64,000 nucleotides of DNA, taken from positions 621,501 through 685,500 of the forward strand of contig NZ_CP029831.1 in NCBI RefSeq assembly GCF_003233655.1. The letters run 5' to 3'. The stretch comes from Azospirillum ramasamyi. GTDB taxonomy: Bacteria; Pseudomonadota; Alphaproteobacteria; Azospirillales; Azospirillaceae. How positions within the stretch are numbered: the first letter of the stretch is position 1; the number at the start of each line of letters is the position of its first letter. Shown here piece by piece: positions 38,368 to 47,222 of the stretch. Position numbers and translations under genes: made by a program. The notes beneath the pieces were generated by a model. That model did not search any database, was not told the DNA's origin, and saw nothing but the letters and a program-made list of their open reading frames with translations.

Positions 38368-39863
38368 TCCACCACCTCCAGCCCGCCGGTCTTCGCCCGT
38401 TCGCGCACGTCGCTGCGGGCGATCTTGCCGCTGCCGGTCAGGGGCATGTCGGCCGCGGTGAACATCCGCCGCGGCGCCTTGTAGGCCTCCAGCCGCTCCT
38501 GGCACCAGCCGCGAAGCTCCGCCAGCGTGGCGCCCGCGCTCTCGCGCCACCAGACCACGGCGGACAGGGCGTCGCCCCAATAGGGGTCGGGCAGGCCGAA
38601 CACCACCGCCTCCGCCACCGCGGGATGGGCGCGCAACACCGCCTCGACCTCCGCCGGATAGACGTTCAGGCCGCCGGTGATGACCATGTCGCCTGCCCGT
38701 CCGACCAGCCGCAGCCAGCCCCCGTCGTCGATCCAGCCGTAATCGCCGACCGTGCCCCAGCCGTCCCGCTCGCGATAGCCGGCGCCGTCGCCGGTGCCGA
38801 GATAGCCGTCGCTCAGCATGCCGCTCCGCACCCAGACGGTGCCGGGCCGGCCGCGCTCCACAAGGTTGCCGTCGTCGTCCCGCAGGCTCAACTCCACCCC
38901 GTGGAAGGGGCGGCCGACACTGTCCGCGGGCGCCCCCTCGCGCGACGAGCGCAGGCTGACGAAGCTCAGTTCGGATGCGCCGTAATACTCCAGCACCGTG
39001 GCGTCGGGACACAGCGCCGCCAGCCGGTCATGCACCGCCGGCGCCAGCTTCGCGCCGGAACAGACCACCCGGCGCAGGGCGGGGAAGCGCCGGCCGTCGC
39101 GTTCCGCCGCGTCGAGGATGCCGACCAGCATCGTCGGCACCAGCACGAGCGTGGTGACGCCGCACTCCGCCAACTGGGTTGCCGCGTCCGCCGGGTCGAA
39201 TTTCGGCTGGACGCGGATCGTGGCGCCGGCCGACAGCCCTTCCACCGCGCCATAGAGGCCGAGGCCATGGACAAGCGGCCCGGGCACCAGAACGATGTCG
39301 TCGGGTCCGATGCCGAACTCCGCCCGGCTCGCCTCCAGCGTCGCCAGCCAGGAGCCCTGGTTGCGGATGAAGGCCTTCGGCCGCCCGGTGGTGCCGGAGG
39401 TGAAACCGACCAGAAACGGCGTCTTCGGATCGACCGCCGGAATGCTCCAGCCCGCCGGTTGTGCGGCGATCCAGGCGGCGGCGGTCTCCGTCGTCAGGTT
39501 CAGGTCCGGCTGGAAGGTATCCAGCGCCGCGGCGGTCTGCGCGGCGCTCCATTTCGGGTCGAACAGCCCGACGATGCCGCCGGCCGCGACGATGCCGAAG
39601 AACAGGGCCGGCAGTTCCGCACGATTGCCGAGGCTGAGCGCCACGCGCGGCGGGGCGCCGTCCTTCCGCATGGCCGCCACCCCGCATCCCGCCCGCCGCG
39701 CCTGTTCCAGCAGGGCGGCGTAGGACACCGCCACGCCGTCGAAGACAAGGGCGGGATGGCCGGGATTGCGCCCGGCCGCCAGCGCGAAGGGGCGGGCGAG
39801 ATTGTCCGCCCCGGCGATGCCGCCGCTCGGCGACGATCGCTCGGGCATTTCTTTATCAAGCAT
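38364..39863 (-). CDS. AMP-forming acyl-CoA synthetase
   Basis: A 499-residue adenylate-forming enzyme that activates a carboxylic acid to its CoA thioester. The P-loop-like motif is VGFTSGTTGRPKAF; further motifs are EYYGASELSFVS, YLGTGDGAGYRERDGW and the C-terminal lysine region LTGSGKIARSD. It overlaps bioY by eight bases and the thiolase by four, so all are in one transcript. The link to biotin transporter genes suggests pimelate or a fatty acid used for the pimeloyl moiety, an inference from known gene neighbourhoods. Confidence 0.88.
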   Translation of the reverse strand: MLDKEMPERSSPSGGIAGADNLARPFALAAGRNPGHPALVFDGVAVSYAALLEQARRAGCGVAAMRKDGAPPRVALSLGNRAELPALFFGIVAAGGIVGLFDPKWSAAQTAAALDTFQPDLNLTTETAAAWIAAQPAGWSIPAVDPKTPFLVGFTSGTTGRPKAFIRNQGSWLATLEASRAEFGIGPDDIVLVPGPLVHGLGLYGAVEGLSAGATIRVQPKFDPADAATQLAECGVTTLVLVPTMLVGILDAAERDGRRFPALRRVVCSGAKLAPAVHDRLAALCPDATVLEYYGASELSFVSLRSSREGAPADSVGRPFHGVELSLRDDDGNLVERGRPGTVWVRSGMLSDGYLGTGDGAGYRERDGWGTVGDYGWIDDGGWLRLVGRAGDMVITGGLNVYPAEVEAVLRAHPAVAEAVVFGLPDPYWGDALSAVVWWRESAGATLAELRGWCQERLEAYKAPRRMFTAADMPLTGSGKIARSDVRERAKTGGLEVVE

Positions 39864-40404
39864 GGATCGGCAGGATGCCGGCCCGGCGGACGCTCGAGGC
39901 GGCGACGGCGGCGACGCCGGCCTTGATCAGGTCGCCCGGCACGAAGGCCAGCGAGCCGAAGACCGCCTTTTCGATCGGCAGGCCGGCGACCAGCCACAGC
40001 CAGGGAATGCCGCCGGCATAGACGACCAGAACCCCGCCGCCGACGCTGACCGCGAACAGGCGGATGGGATTGGCGCCGGTGGCGAAACGCTCCGCCAGCC
40101 AGCCGGTGACGAAGGCGGCCAGCGGGAAGGCCAGCACGAAGCCGCCGGTCGGGCCCATCAGCACGCCGATGCCGCCGCGCCCGCCGGCCAGCAGCGGCAG
40201 ACCGGCGGCGACCAGCAGCACGAACAGCAGGGCCGCGATGCCGCCGCGCCTTGCGCCCAGGATGGTGCCGGCCAGCATGACGCCCAGCGTCTGCGCGGTG
40301 ATCGGAACCGGCAGGAAACCGAGCGGGATCGGCGGCGCCATGCCGAGCCCGCCCAGCAGGGCGGCGAACAGGGCGCAGAGGACGAGGTCGCGGGTGGACA
40401 GCAT
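39856..40404 (-). CDS. bioY: Biotin transporter substrate-binding component BioY
   Basis: A 182-residue membrane S component with six helices. Typical segments are FLPVPITAQTLGVMLAGTILG, GRGGIGVLMGPTGGFVLAFP and GIPWLWLVAGLPIEKAVFG, including the GPTGGF signature of BioY. With BioM and BioN it imports biotin from outside the cell in an ECF-type complex. It follows bioN by 27 bases. Confidence 0.94.
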   Translation of the reverse strand: MLSTRDLVLCALFAALLGGLGMAPPIPLGFLPVPITAQTLGVMLAGTILGARRGGIAALLFVLLVAAGLPLLAGGRGGIGVLMGPTGGFVLAFPLAAFVTGWLAERFATGANPIRLFAVSVGGGVLVVYAGGIPWLWLVAGLPIEKAVFGSLAFVPGDLIKAGVAAVAASSVRRAGILPIHA

Positions 40405-40431
40405 GACGGACGCTTCCTTCGGCTGACGGCG

Positions 40432-41067
40432 TTATCGTTGAGAGGTGTTCCTGGTTCCGGTTTCTGCCGGATCGTATCCCCGCGCTTCCAATGCGGCGGT
40501 CAGATCATCGGCCATGGTGAGGATCTTGACCAGCAGCGGAACGAACAGGGCGGCTATGTTGCGCTCGACGCCGCGGGCGCGTTGGGCCATCCGCACCTCG
40601 CGCACCTGCTCGCCCAGCAGGGGGATGAAGCGGATGGCCAGGGCCAGCATCAGCGCCATCTTGGCCGGATTGACCCCGACCGGGCGCAGCAGGCCGAACA
40701 GCCGCTCGAACAGCTCGACCATGTCCATGACGCGGGTGGTCAGCGTGACCAGTGTCGCCAGCAGGATCAGGGCGGCGAAGCGGGCGACGGCGACCGCCGT
40801 CTCCTCCCACCCGCCGCCGGCCAGCAGCGCCTGGAAGCCGAACAGCAGGGTCAGCATGACCACCGGCGCCCGCAACTCCTTCAGCACCCGCCGGACCGGC
40901 AGCTTCGCCGCCACCAGCACGGCGGCGCCGACCGCCCCGGCGGCCAGCGCTCCCCAGGCGCCGGGCAGAGCCAGCACCAGGATGGTCACCAGCAGCAGGC
41001 CGCCCAGCTTCGCTCCCGCCGGCAGGCGGTGGATCGCCGACTCCCGATGCAGGTAGAGCCCCAGCAT
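40432..41067 (-). CDS. bioN: ECF transporter transmembrane protein BioN
   Basis: A 211-residue CbiQ/EcfT-family protein with about five helices; it couples the ATPase to BioY. The two Ala-Arg-Gly-type motifs that contact the ATPase are visible as RMAQRARGVERN and ALEARGYDP in the C-terminal half. The ATG shares one base with the bioM stop (TGATG), so translation is coupled. Confidence 0.9.
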   Translation of the reverse strand: MLGLYLHRESAIHRLPAGAKLGGLLLVTILVLALPGAWGALAAGAVGAAVLVAAKLPVRRVLKELRAPVVMLTLLFGFQALLAGGGWEETAVAVARFAALILLATLVTLTTRVMDMVELFERLFGLLRPVGVNPAKMALMLALAIRFIPLLGEQVREVRMAQRARGVERNIAALFVPLLVKILTMADDLTAALEARGYDPAETGTRNTSQR

Positions 41068-41741
41068 CAGCCGAGCCGTTCCACATAGGCGGGTATGGCG
41101 TCCGCCGGCAGACCGTCGGCCACGACGCGGCCATCCTCCAGAACCAGCGCCCGGTCGAAGTCCTTCACCATGTCCAGGTCATGGGTGACGACGATCACCG
41201 TCTGCGGCAGGCCGCGCAGCAGCTCGATCACCTTGCGGCGGTTGCGCAGGTCGAGCAGGGTGGTCGGCTCGTCGAAGACCACGTAGGCCGGCTCCAGCAC
41301 CAGCACCCCGGCGATGGCGAGCAGCTGCTTCTCGCCGCCGCTCATCTGGTGGGCCGGCTGGTGGCGGTAGCGGTCGAGACCGTAGCGCTCCAGCGCCCCG
41401 GCCACGCGGCGGGCGATCTCGTCCTTCGGCAGCTTGCGCGCCTTCAGCCCGAAGGCGATGTCCTCCTCCACCGTCGGGTAGACGATCTGGGTGTCCGGAT
41501 TCTGGAAGACGAAGCCGACCCGCTGGCGCACCGCGCGTCCGTCGGTCCGCGTGTCCAGTCCATCGACGGCGACGCTGCCGGTCGTCGGCACGATCAGCCC
41601 GTTCAGCAACCGCGCCAGCGTGCTCTTTCCCGACCCGTTGCCGCCGAGAATGGCGATGCGCCGTTCCGCCAGCCGCAGCGACAGATCGTGCAGGACGGGA
41701 CGGTCGCCATAGGCGTGGGTGACGGACCGGAGTTCGATCAT
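41067..41741 (-). CDS. bioM: ECF transporter ATPase BioM
   Basis: A 224-residue ABC ATPase. Walker A is GGNGSGKST, the Q-loop [10 protein letters not shown], the signature [12 protein letters not shown], Walker [10 protein letters not shown] and the switch histidine VVTHDLD. It is the first gene of the bioMNY-synthetase-thiolase operon. No TTAT-type BioR palindrome is visible in the 139 bases upstream. Confidence 0.92.
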   Translation of the reverse strand: MIELRSVTHAYGDRPVLHDLSLRLAERRIAILGGNGSGKSTLARLLNGLIVPTTGSVAVDGLDTRTDGRAVRQRVGFVFQNPDTQIVYPTVEEDIAFGLKARKLPKDEIARRVAGALERYGLDRYRHQPAHQMSGGEKQLLAIAGVLVLEPAYVVFDEPTTLLDLRNRRKVIELLRGLPQTVIVVTHDLDMVKDFDRALVLEDGRVVADGLPADAIPAYVERLG

Positions 41742-41880
41742 CGATGGAGACGGGGCTTTCGCGTTGCAGTCCTGTTGCGCTTGCGAAAGCTACTTAGCCG
41801 GTTTGCGGGCGGGGTGCCAGAGGGGAACAAGTCCCCATCCAGGGTCAAGACGGTCAAGCTTGGCGCAATCCCGCCATGGC

Positions 41881-42696
41881 TCACCGGTGAGTCATGGGCT
41901 CGACGATCCAAATCCGGTCGCCAGGGGAGGTTGCCGGAGTGGCATCGAAGCCGCCGAGTTCCGCCACCACCCGGAAGCCGTGGCGGGTAAACAATGCCCG
42001 CATTTCTTCCGAAGTGCACCAGCGCAATTCCAGAACCTCATCTTTGCTTCTCAGGACCCTATTTTCCTTGTCCAATATCTCATAGGTGACGGTGAATTGC
42101 GCGATCTTCCTTTCCTGATCTACCTGATTACTCTTGAAGGTTCGGGCGACGTTGAAGGGAGAACCCTCCAGATTGATGAGCACCCTTGGATTCCGGTGGG
42201 CCGGGCGGAGACGGCTGTCGTTGTCGCAGGCCCCCCAGCAATCGAGGACGGCCCGGCCGTTATCGGACAGAAGCCGATGCAGGCCGTCCAGAAACCTGCT
42301 TCTGTCGTCGTCGTTCAAAAGAAAATTGAAGACGCGGAAGGGAGCGATCGCGAGATCGAAGCGGCGGCCGAGGCGGAGCGCGCAAACGTCCGCCTGGCAA
42401 ATATCCGCCTGAATGAATGACACACGCCTCTTCACAGCCTCGTCGGCGGCCTCCAGCTTGCGGTGGGCGATCGCAAGCATGTCGTCGGAAAGGTCGAGAC
42501 CGATCACTTCGTGCCCGGCCTCGGCAAGTGCGAAGGTCAGCCGTCCGGTTCCGGCACCGATGTCCAGGATCGGCGTTCCGCCGCCGATCGCGAGCGTTCG
42601 ATAGAATGATGCCTCACTCTCCGGACACAGCGCGCCATCGATCAGGTCGTACAGTGCCGCACTGAAGCTGCCCTGTCCGTAGTAAGGCTCCGTCAT
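41881..42696 (-). CDS. Class I SAM-dependent methyltransferase
   Basis: A 271-residue methyltransferase. Motif I is ILDIGAGTGRLTFAL, with the acidic residue after strand 2 in VIGLDLSDDML, and motif II near FIQADICQADVC. The substrate is not apparent. Codon use is less GC-biased than in neighbouring genes (for example AAT, TTG and GAA are frequent), which may mark recent acquisition. It lies alone between the bioM promoter region and the ABC transporter genes. Confidence 0.8.
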   Translation of the reverse strand: MTEPYYGQGSFSAALYDLIDGALCPESEASFYRTLAIGGGTPILDIGAGTGRLTFALAEAGHEVIGLDLSDDMLAIAHRKLEAADEAVKRRVSFIQADICQADVCALRLGRRFDLAIAPFRVFNFLLNDDDRSRFLDGLHRLLSDNGRAVLDCWGACDNDSRLRPAHRNPRVLINLEGSPFNVARTFKSNQVDQERKIAQFTVTYEILDKENRVLRSKDEVLELRWCTSEEMRALFTRHGFRVVAELGGFDATPATSPGDRIWIVEPMTHR

Positions 42697-42865
42697 TCCG
42701 CCTGCCGCCCTTCGGGCCGATGAAAGCTCCCCGATTGGAGCTGTTGGGGCCGCAGTTATTCATATCCGGCCAGCATCGGGCAAGGCCATCGTCGCAGGTC
42801 CGAATGGTCATCCTCCTGCCCGGCTCGGATCGCCTTGCCCTCGGAACCACGTTGCGGCCGGACGG

Positions 42866-43693
42866 TCAAAAGCTGTTGCGCTCATGGTAGGTCTGAAGGA
42901 ACTGCTGCACCCGCGGTTCGGTGGATTCGTGGAAGACCTCGCGCGGGGTGCCGAAGGCGGCGATGCGGCCATGGTCGAGGAAGGCCACCCTGTCGGCGAC
43001 ATTCGCCGCAAAGCCCATCTCGTGCGTCACCACCACCATGGTCATGCCGTCCGCCGCCAGATCGCGCATGACCTGCAGCACCTCGCCCACCAGTTCGGGA
43101 TCCAGCGCAGAGGTCGGCTCGTCGAACAGCATCAGGTGCGGTTCCATCGCGATGACGCGGGCGATGGCGACGCGCTGCTGCTGGCCGCCGGACAGCCGGG
43201 CGGGATAGCTGTCGGCCTTGGCGGACAGCCCCACCCGGTCCAGCATGCGCCGGGCGTGGGCGGATGCTGCGGCCTTGTCCATGCCGCGGACCTGCACCAG
43301 GGCTTCCGCCACATTCTCCAGCGCGGTCATGTGGGGCCACAGGTTGAACTGCTGGAACACCATGCCGACGTTGCGCCGCAGATCCCGCAGGTCGCGGTTC
43401 GACAGGCGGCGGCGCGGCGTGCCTTCGGTGTAGCCGACCAGCTTGCCTTCGATGCGGATCTCGCCGCGGTCGTAGACCTCCAGGAAGTTGATGCAGCGCA
43501 GCAGCGTGCTCTTGCCCGATCCGCTGGGGCCGATCAGGCAGACGACCTCCGACTTGTTGACGGTCAGGTCGATGTCGCGCAGCACCTCGTTGGTGCCGAA
43601 GCTCTTGCTGACGCCGCGGATGGAAACCATCGGCACGGCATCGGCGGCGGCGGCGGAACGGGGCGGGGAGGCGGTTTCGGAAACGGCGGTCAT
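42866..43693 (-). CDS. Polar amino-acid ABC transporter ATP-binding protein
   Basis: A 275-residue ATPase of the GlnQ/HisP group. An N-terminal Ser/Ala/Pro extension of about 20 residues precedes the domain. Walker A is [10 protein letters not shown]-loop [16 protein letters not shown], signature [14 protein letters not shown], Walker [15 protein letters not shown]. The start shares one base with the stop of the permease before it. It powers uptake by the two permeases and binding protein encoded upstream. Confidence 0.93.
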   Translation of the reverse strand: MTAVSETASPPRSAAAADAVPMVSIRGVSKSFGTNEVLRDIDLTVNKSEVVCLIGPSGSGKSTLLRCINFLEVYDRGEIRIEGKLVGYTEGTPRRRLSNRDLRDLRRNVGMVFQQFNLWPHMTALENVAEALVQVRGMDKAAASAHARRMLDRVGLSAKADSYPARLSGGQQQRVAIARVIAMEPHLMLFDEPTSALDPELVGEVLQVMRDLAADGMTMVVVTHEMGFAANVADRVAFLDHGRIAAFGTPREVFHESTEPRVQQFLQTYHERNSF

Positions 43694-44397
43694 CACGCCC
43701 TCGCGGTTGCGGTCTGGGTCGAATCCCCCTGCGGCGACGCATGGGTCAGGAAACGGGTGACGCGGGCCTCCAGCCGGCGGCCCAGGCGCGACACCACCTC
43801 CACCAGCAGCCAGTAGAACAGCGCCATGCCGACGATCGTCTCGAAGGTGGCGAAGGTCTCCGCCGCCATCGTCTGCATCTCGTACATCAGTTCGGGCACG
43901 GTGATGATCGACAGCACCACCGTCTCCTTGGTCAGGATCGCCAACATGTTGACGATGGCCGGGATGGTCGACACCAGCATGGCCGGCACGATCACCCGGC
44001 GCAGGATGGAGCCGTAGGACATGCCGAGGCTGAGTGCCGCCTCCACCTGTCCCTTCGGCACCGCCTGATAGCCGGCGCGGAAGATCTCGGCGAAATAGGC
44101 GCTGCCGTAGATGCCGAGGCCGATGATGCCGGCGGTGGTCGCCTCCAGCCGCAGGCCGATGGACGGGCCGCCGCTGTAGAGCAGGAACAGCTGGATCAGG
44201 AAGGGCGTGCCGCGGATCACCTCGATATAGGCGCGGATGACCCAGCGCAGCGGCTTCAGCGGGATCTGGCGCAGCAGCATCAGGACGAAGCCCAGCACCA
44301 TGCCGATCAGGCTGCCGGCGCCCCAGCACAGGATGGTGACGCCGAAGCCGCGCAGCAGCGCCGGGCCGTACTGGACGAGGATGGCGAAGTCCAACAT
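43693..44397 (-). CDS. Polar amino-acid ABC transporter permease 2
   Basis: A 234-residue HisM/GlnP-type permease with five helices. The EAA-type coupling loop is visible as [22 protein letters not shown]. The family usually works as a heterodimer with a second permease, here the product of the gene four bases upstream. Confidence 0.9.
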   Translation of the reverse strand: MLDFAILVQYGPALLRGFGVTILCWGAGSLIGMVLGFVLMLLRQIPLKPLRWVIRAYIEVIRGTPFLIQLFLLYSGGPSIGLRLEATTAGIIGLGIYGSAYFAEIFRAGYQAVPKGQVEAALSLGMSYGSILRRVIVPAMLVSTIPAIVNMLAILTKETVVLSIITVPELMYEMQTMAAETFATFETIVGMALFYWLLVEVVSRLGRRLEARVTRFLTHASPQGDSTQTATARA

Positions 44398-44401
44398 CGG
44401 A

Positions 44402-45049
44402 TCAGGCCTGTTGCAGGCGGCGTTCGACCAGCGTGCCGAACAGGGCCAGCACGCCGTTGATCGCCAGATAGATGAGGCCGGCCGCGAGGTAGATCTCGAG
44501 CGGTCGGTAGTTGCTGGCCGAAATGGTCTGGGCGGTCCGCGTCAACTCCGCCACCCCGACGACCGATATCAGCGAGGACGCCTTCAGCAGCAGGATCAGC
44601 TCGTTGACCAGGGCCGGCACCGAGATGCGGAAGGCCTGCGGCAGCAGGATGCGCGTCCAGATGGCCGATCCGGGGAAGCCCAGCGCCAGCGCCGCTTCGG
44701 ATTGGCCGTGCGGGACGGCGTTCAGCGCGCCGCGGTAGATCTCCGATACATAGGCGCCCGATGCGAGGCCCAGCGCGGTGATGGCGGCGACCAGCGGCGG
44801 CACGTCGATGCCGATCAGCGGCAGCATGTAGTAGATCAGCAGAAGCTGGATCAGCAGCGGCACGCCGCGAAAGAAGCTGACATAGACGCCGCCCGCCATG
44901 TCCGCCGCCCAGTTGCCGGACTGCCGCGCCACGCAGACGACCAGGCCGATCACCTGTCCCAGCAGCACGCCGAGCAGCGAGACCCAGACGGTCGTGACGG
45001 CCGCCCCCAACAGATGGGGAAGGGCGTCGATGATGACGCTGAACTTCAT
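44402..45049 (-). CDS. Polar amino-acid ABC transporter permease 1
   Basis: A 215-residue HisQ-type permease with five helices and the coupling loop QSEAALALGFPGSAIWTRILLP. The ATG at 45049 gives the family length; an upstream in-frame extension would cross the palindromic repeats and has no family match. It follows the binding-protein gene after a 193-base gap that holds hairpins. Confidence 0.9.
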   Translation of the reverse strand: MKFSVIIDALPHLLGAAVTTVWVSLLGVLLGQVIGLVVCVARQSGNWAADMAGGVYVSFFRGVPLLIQLLLIYYMLPLIGIDVPPLVAAITALGLASGAYVSEIYRGALNAVPHGQSEAALALGFPGSAIWTRILLPQAFRISVPALVNELILLLKASSLISVVGVAELTRTAQTISASNYRPLEIYLAAGLIYLAINGVLALFGTLVERRLQQA

Positions 45050-45076
45050 TGATGGGCCTTTGTCGAGCGATCCTGC

Positions 45077-45225
45077 CCCTCTCCCGACCCGGGAGAGGGA
45101 AGGGGCCCATGGCGCAAGCCATGGGAAGGGCGGGGGGTGATGCAAGGATCGAGGAATCCATGTCCGGATTGCCCCTCACCCTCCCCACTTCGTGGGTCCC
45201 CTCCCTCTCCCGTGGCGGGAGAGGG
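45077..45225. repeat. Paired palindromic intergenic repeats inside the ABC operon
   Basis: CCCTCTCCCG-N3-CGGGAGAGGG occurs twice, at 45077-45099 and 45203-45225. Between them is a third hairpin, CCCATGGC-GCAA-GCCATGGC-like (45106-45125, arms CCCATGGC and GCCATGGG). The elements lie between the binding-protein and permease genes. A degenerate copy occurs near 34502-34524, and other C/G-rich palindromes at 53649-53685 and 54583-54629, so this is a dispersed REP-like family. Likely roles are mRNA stabilisation or attenuation. Confidence 0.75.
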
Positions 45226-45242
45226 AAGGTTGTGCCCCAGCC

Positions 45243-46073
45243 TTACAGCTGCGGTTCCGGAACGGTGGTCGGCAGTTCCTGCGAGACGCCGAACCACTTC
45301 TTCTGGATCTCGGCCATGCGGCCGTCCTTCTGGATCTTCACCAGCGCGGCGTTGACCGCCTCGATCAGGCTCTTGTCGTCATCGCCGAGGCGGCCGACCC
45401 ACGAGAAGTAGGAGGGCTTGCCGAAGGGCGGCTGGACGACGGTGAAGGTCTCATTGCGCTTGGCGGCGGCGAAGGCGAGGTTCGGCAGCGAGTTGACCGA
45501 GGCGTCGATGCGGCCGGCGGCCAGATCGGCGTAGGACTGGTTGCTGTCGACATATTCGCGCACGTCCGGCGGGGTCGGCAGGGTCTGGGCGTATTCCTTG
45601 AGCTGGGCCAGCTGCGAGGTGCCCTTGCCGCCGCCGACCTTCTTGCCGGCGATGTCCTCCGGCTTGTTGATGCTCTTGTCGTCGGTGCGCTTCATGATCG
45701 CGGCGGTCGCCTCGGAAATCGGAACGGTGAAGGCATAGCGCTTCATGCGCTCCTTCGTGATCGTCACCGGGGCGATGACCAGATCGAACTTCTTGGCTTC
45801 CAGGCCGGGCAGGACGCTGGTCCAGGGCAGGTCGATATACTTGGGCTTGACGCCCAGTTCCTTCGCCACCTCGTCGATCAGGTCGCGGTCGACGCCCTTG
45901 TATTCGTTGTTCTCGAGGAAGTCGAACGGCGGGAACTGCATCTCGGTGGCGACGGTGAGGACACCGGCCTTCTTCACGTCGGCCAGCGTATCGGCCATCG
46001 CCGTGCCGGCGGCGGCGCCGGTCACCAGCAGAGTGGCGCCGAGCAGCGCCGCCTTGAACATCGTCCGAACCAT
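45243..46073 (-). CDS. Polar amino-acid ABC transporter substrate-binding protein
   Basis: A 276-residue periplasmic binding protein of family 3. The signal peptide runs about residues 1-26 (MFKAALLGATLLVTGAAAGTAMA). Recognisable parts are GVLTVATEMQFPPFDF, GVDRDLIDEVAKELG, and AAGRIDASVNSLPN. Start chosen at ATG 46073 (GGAG nine bases upstream); ATG 46088 is an alternative. It is the second gene after the GntR repressor in the same direction. The amino acid bound cannot be told from sequence. Confidence 0.9.
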   Translation of the reverse strand: MVRTMFKAALLGATLLVTGAAAGTAMADTLADVKKAGVLTVATEMQFPPFDFLENNEYKGVDRDLIDEVAKELGVKPKYIDLPWTSVLPGLEAKKFDLVIAPVTITKERMKRYAFTVPISEATAAIMKRTDDKSINKPEDIAGKKVGGGKGTSQLAQLKEYAQTLPTPPDVREYVDSNQSYADLAAGRIDASVNSLPNLAFAAAKRNETFTVVQPPFGKPSYFSWVGRLGDDDKSLIEAVNAALVKIQKDGRMAEIQKKWFGVSQELPTTVPEPQL

Positions 46074-46139
46074 ACCCTTGCTCTCCATCGTGAGTGGTCC
46101 CCGGTGGTGGCCGGCCAACTGTGGCCGGTCCTTTTGTGT

Positions 46140-47024
46140 TTACAAATTCAACTCGGTCGCGCTGTCGGTGATCGACGAACCGCTCAGGCTGAACCGGTCG
46201 CCGACCGAGAGGAAATGAACGAGCGTCACCGGCCGGCTGAGATGCATGGTCTGCCGCCGGATCGACAGGCAGGCAGCCCCGGCCTCCACCCCCAGCAGCG
46301 CCGCCATCTCCGCCGTGGCGTTGACCGCGCGCACCGTATGGTCGGCCGATGACCAGGGAACCCGCTCGACCAGCCAGCGGCTGGGCGCCACGCTGTCGAA
46401 CGGTTCCTCCGCCACTTCGGGAACGGCGTCGAGGCTGACGAGGCGCCGCTCATGCTGGATCGGCGTCCCGTCGCTGAAATGCAGGCATTCCAGCGCCAGG
46501 ATCGGCGCACCGTCGGGCAGGTCGGGCCAGCGGATGCCCTGTCCGTTGCTTATGCTCTTGCGTTCCCGGATGCGGAACTCGTAAACACGGCCCTCCCGCG
46601 CGACGACGTCGCCGATGTCCTCGATGGGCAGGGCGAAACGGTCGCGGCGGCCGGTGGCGACGAAGGTTCCGGCACGGCGGCGGCGGACGAGGAAACCCTC
46701 CCGCGCCAGCAATGCGATGGCCTTGTGCACGGTCTGGCGGGAGACGCCGTAGAGGCTCGACAACTCCGCCTCGTTGGGCAGGCGTTGGCCGGCCTGCCAG
46801 CGCCCCCGCAGGATCTGGCCGGCGACGGCGCGCTTGATCTGGTCGAACAGCGCGCCCCGGCCGTCGAGGGTAAGGCCGTCAAGTGCTTGTCGGTCAAGGG
46901 CTTGGCCGTCGAGTGCTTGGCCATCGGGGGCAAGCTCGTTCCGCGGGGCGCGTGCCGGCGTGGATGCCGGTCCGCCGCCGCGGTCCCGTCCGGTCAGGCC
47001 TTGCCGTGCCACCCCCTGCACCCC
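46140..47024 (-). CDS. GntR-family regulator with UTRA domain (HutC-like)
   Basis: A 294-residue regulator. Residues about 65-130 form the GntR winged helix (GQRLPNEAELSSLYGVSRQTVHKA in two parts), and the rest is an effector-binding UTRA domain (APILALECLHFSDGTPIQHE). The N-terminal 50 residues include a low-complexity stretch coded by five 15-base units at 46861-46935, giving repeats of the type ALDGQ. GTG 47024 is preferred because GGAG lies six bases before it; ATG 47069 would start inside a palindrome. It heads the amino-acid transporter operon and probably controls it. HutC-like repressors often answer to urocanate, but histidine is not proved here. Confidence 0.82.
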   Translation of the reverse strand, partial: GVQGVARQGLTGRDRGGGPASTPARAPRNELAPDGQALDGQALDRQALDGLTLDGRGALFDQIKRAVAGQILRGRWQAGQRLPNEAELSSLYGVSRQTVHKAIALLAREGFLVRRRRAGTFVATGRRDRFALPIEDIGDVVAREGRVYEFRIRERKSISNGQGIRWPDLPDGAPILALECLHFSDGTPIQHERRLVSLDAVPEVAEEPFDSVAPSRWLVERVPWSSADHTVRAVNATAEMAALLGVEAGAACLSIRRQTMHLSRPVTLVHFLSVGDRFSLSGSSITDSATELNL

Positions 47025-47060
47025 GCTCTCCGCGCCCCGATATGACGTTCGGCGATAATG

Positions 47061-47070
47061 TATGTACATA
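47061..47070. promoter_or_regulatory. Candidate GntR operator
   Basis: TATGTACATA is a perfect ten-base palindrome 37 bases before the GntR gene start and in the shared region with pqiA. HutC-type GntR regulators recognise short palindromes centred on TGTA/TACA-like halves, so autoregulation is plausible. The rest of the gap to pqiA shows no other signal. Confidence 0.45.
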
Positions 47071-47222
47071 ATCTTACGGTCAATCGCCAATTCCTGGTCC
47101 GGCGGGAGGTTTTGCTGCGACGCGGCGGAAAATCGCCTATCCCGTTCGCCGGGGCTTGCGCAGCCGCCTGAAAAAGCCAATTGGAGTGCGGGATTTACGA
47201 TAAAGTCGGTTCGGGCGCGTGC

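Noticed and set aside
42866-44329. A longer version of the amino-acid transporter ATPase reading into the permease gene
   Set aside because: The additional codons are another frame of the permease; the ATPase start overlaps the permease stop by one base as usual in such operons.
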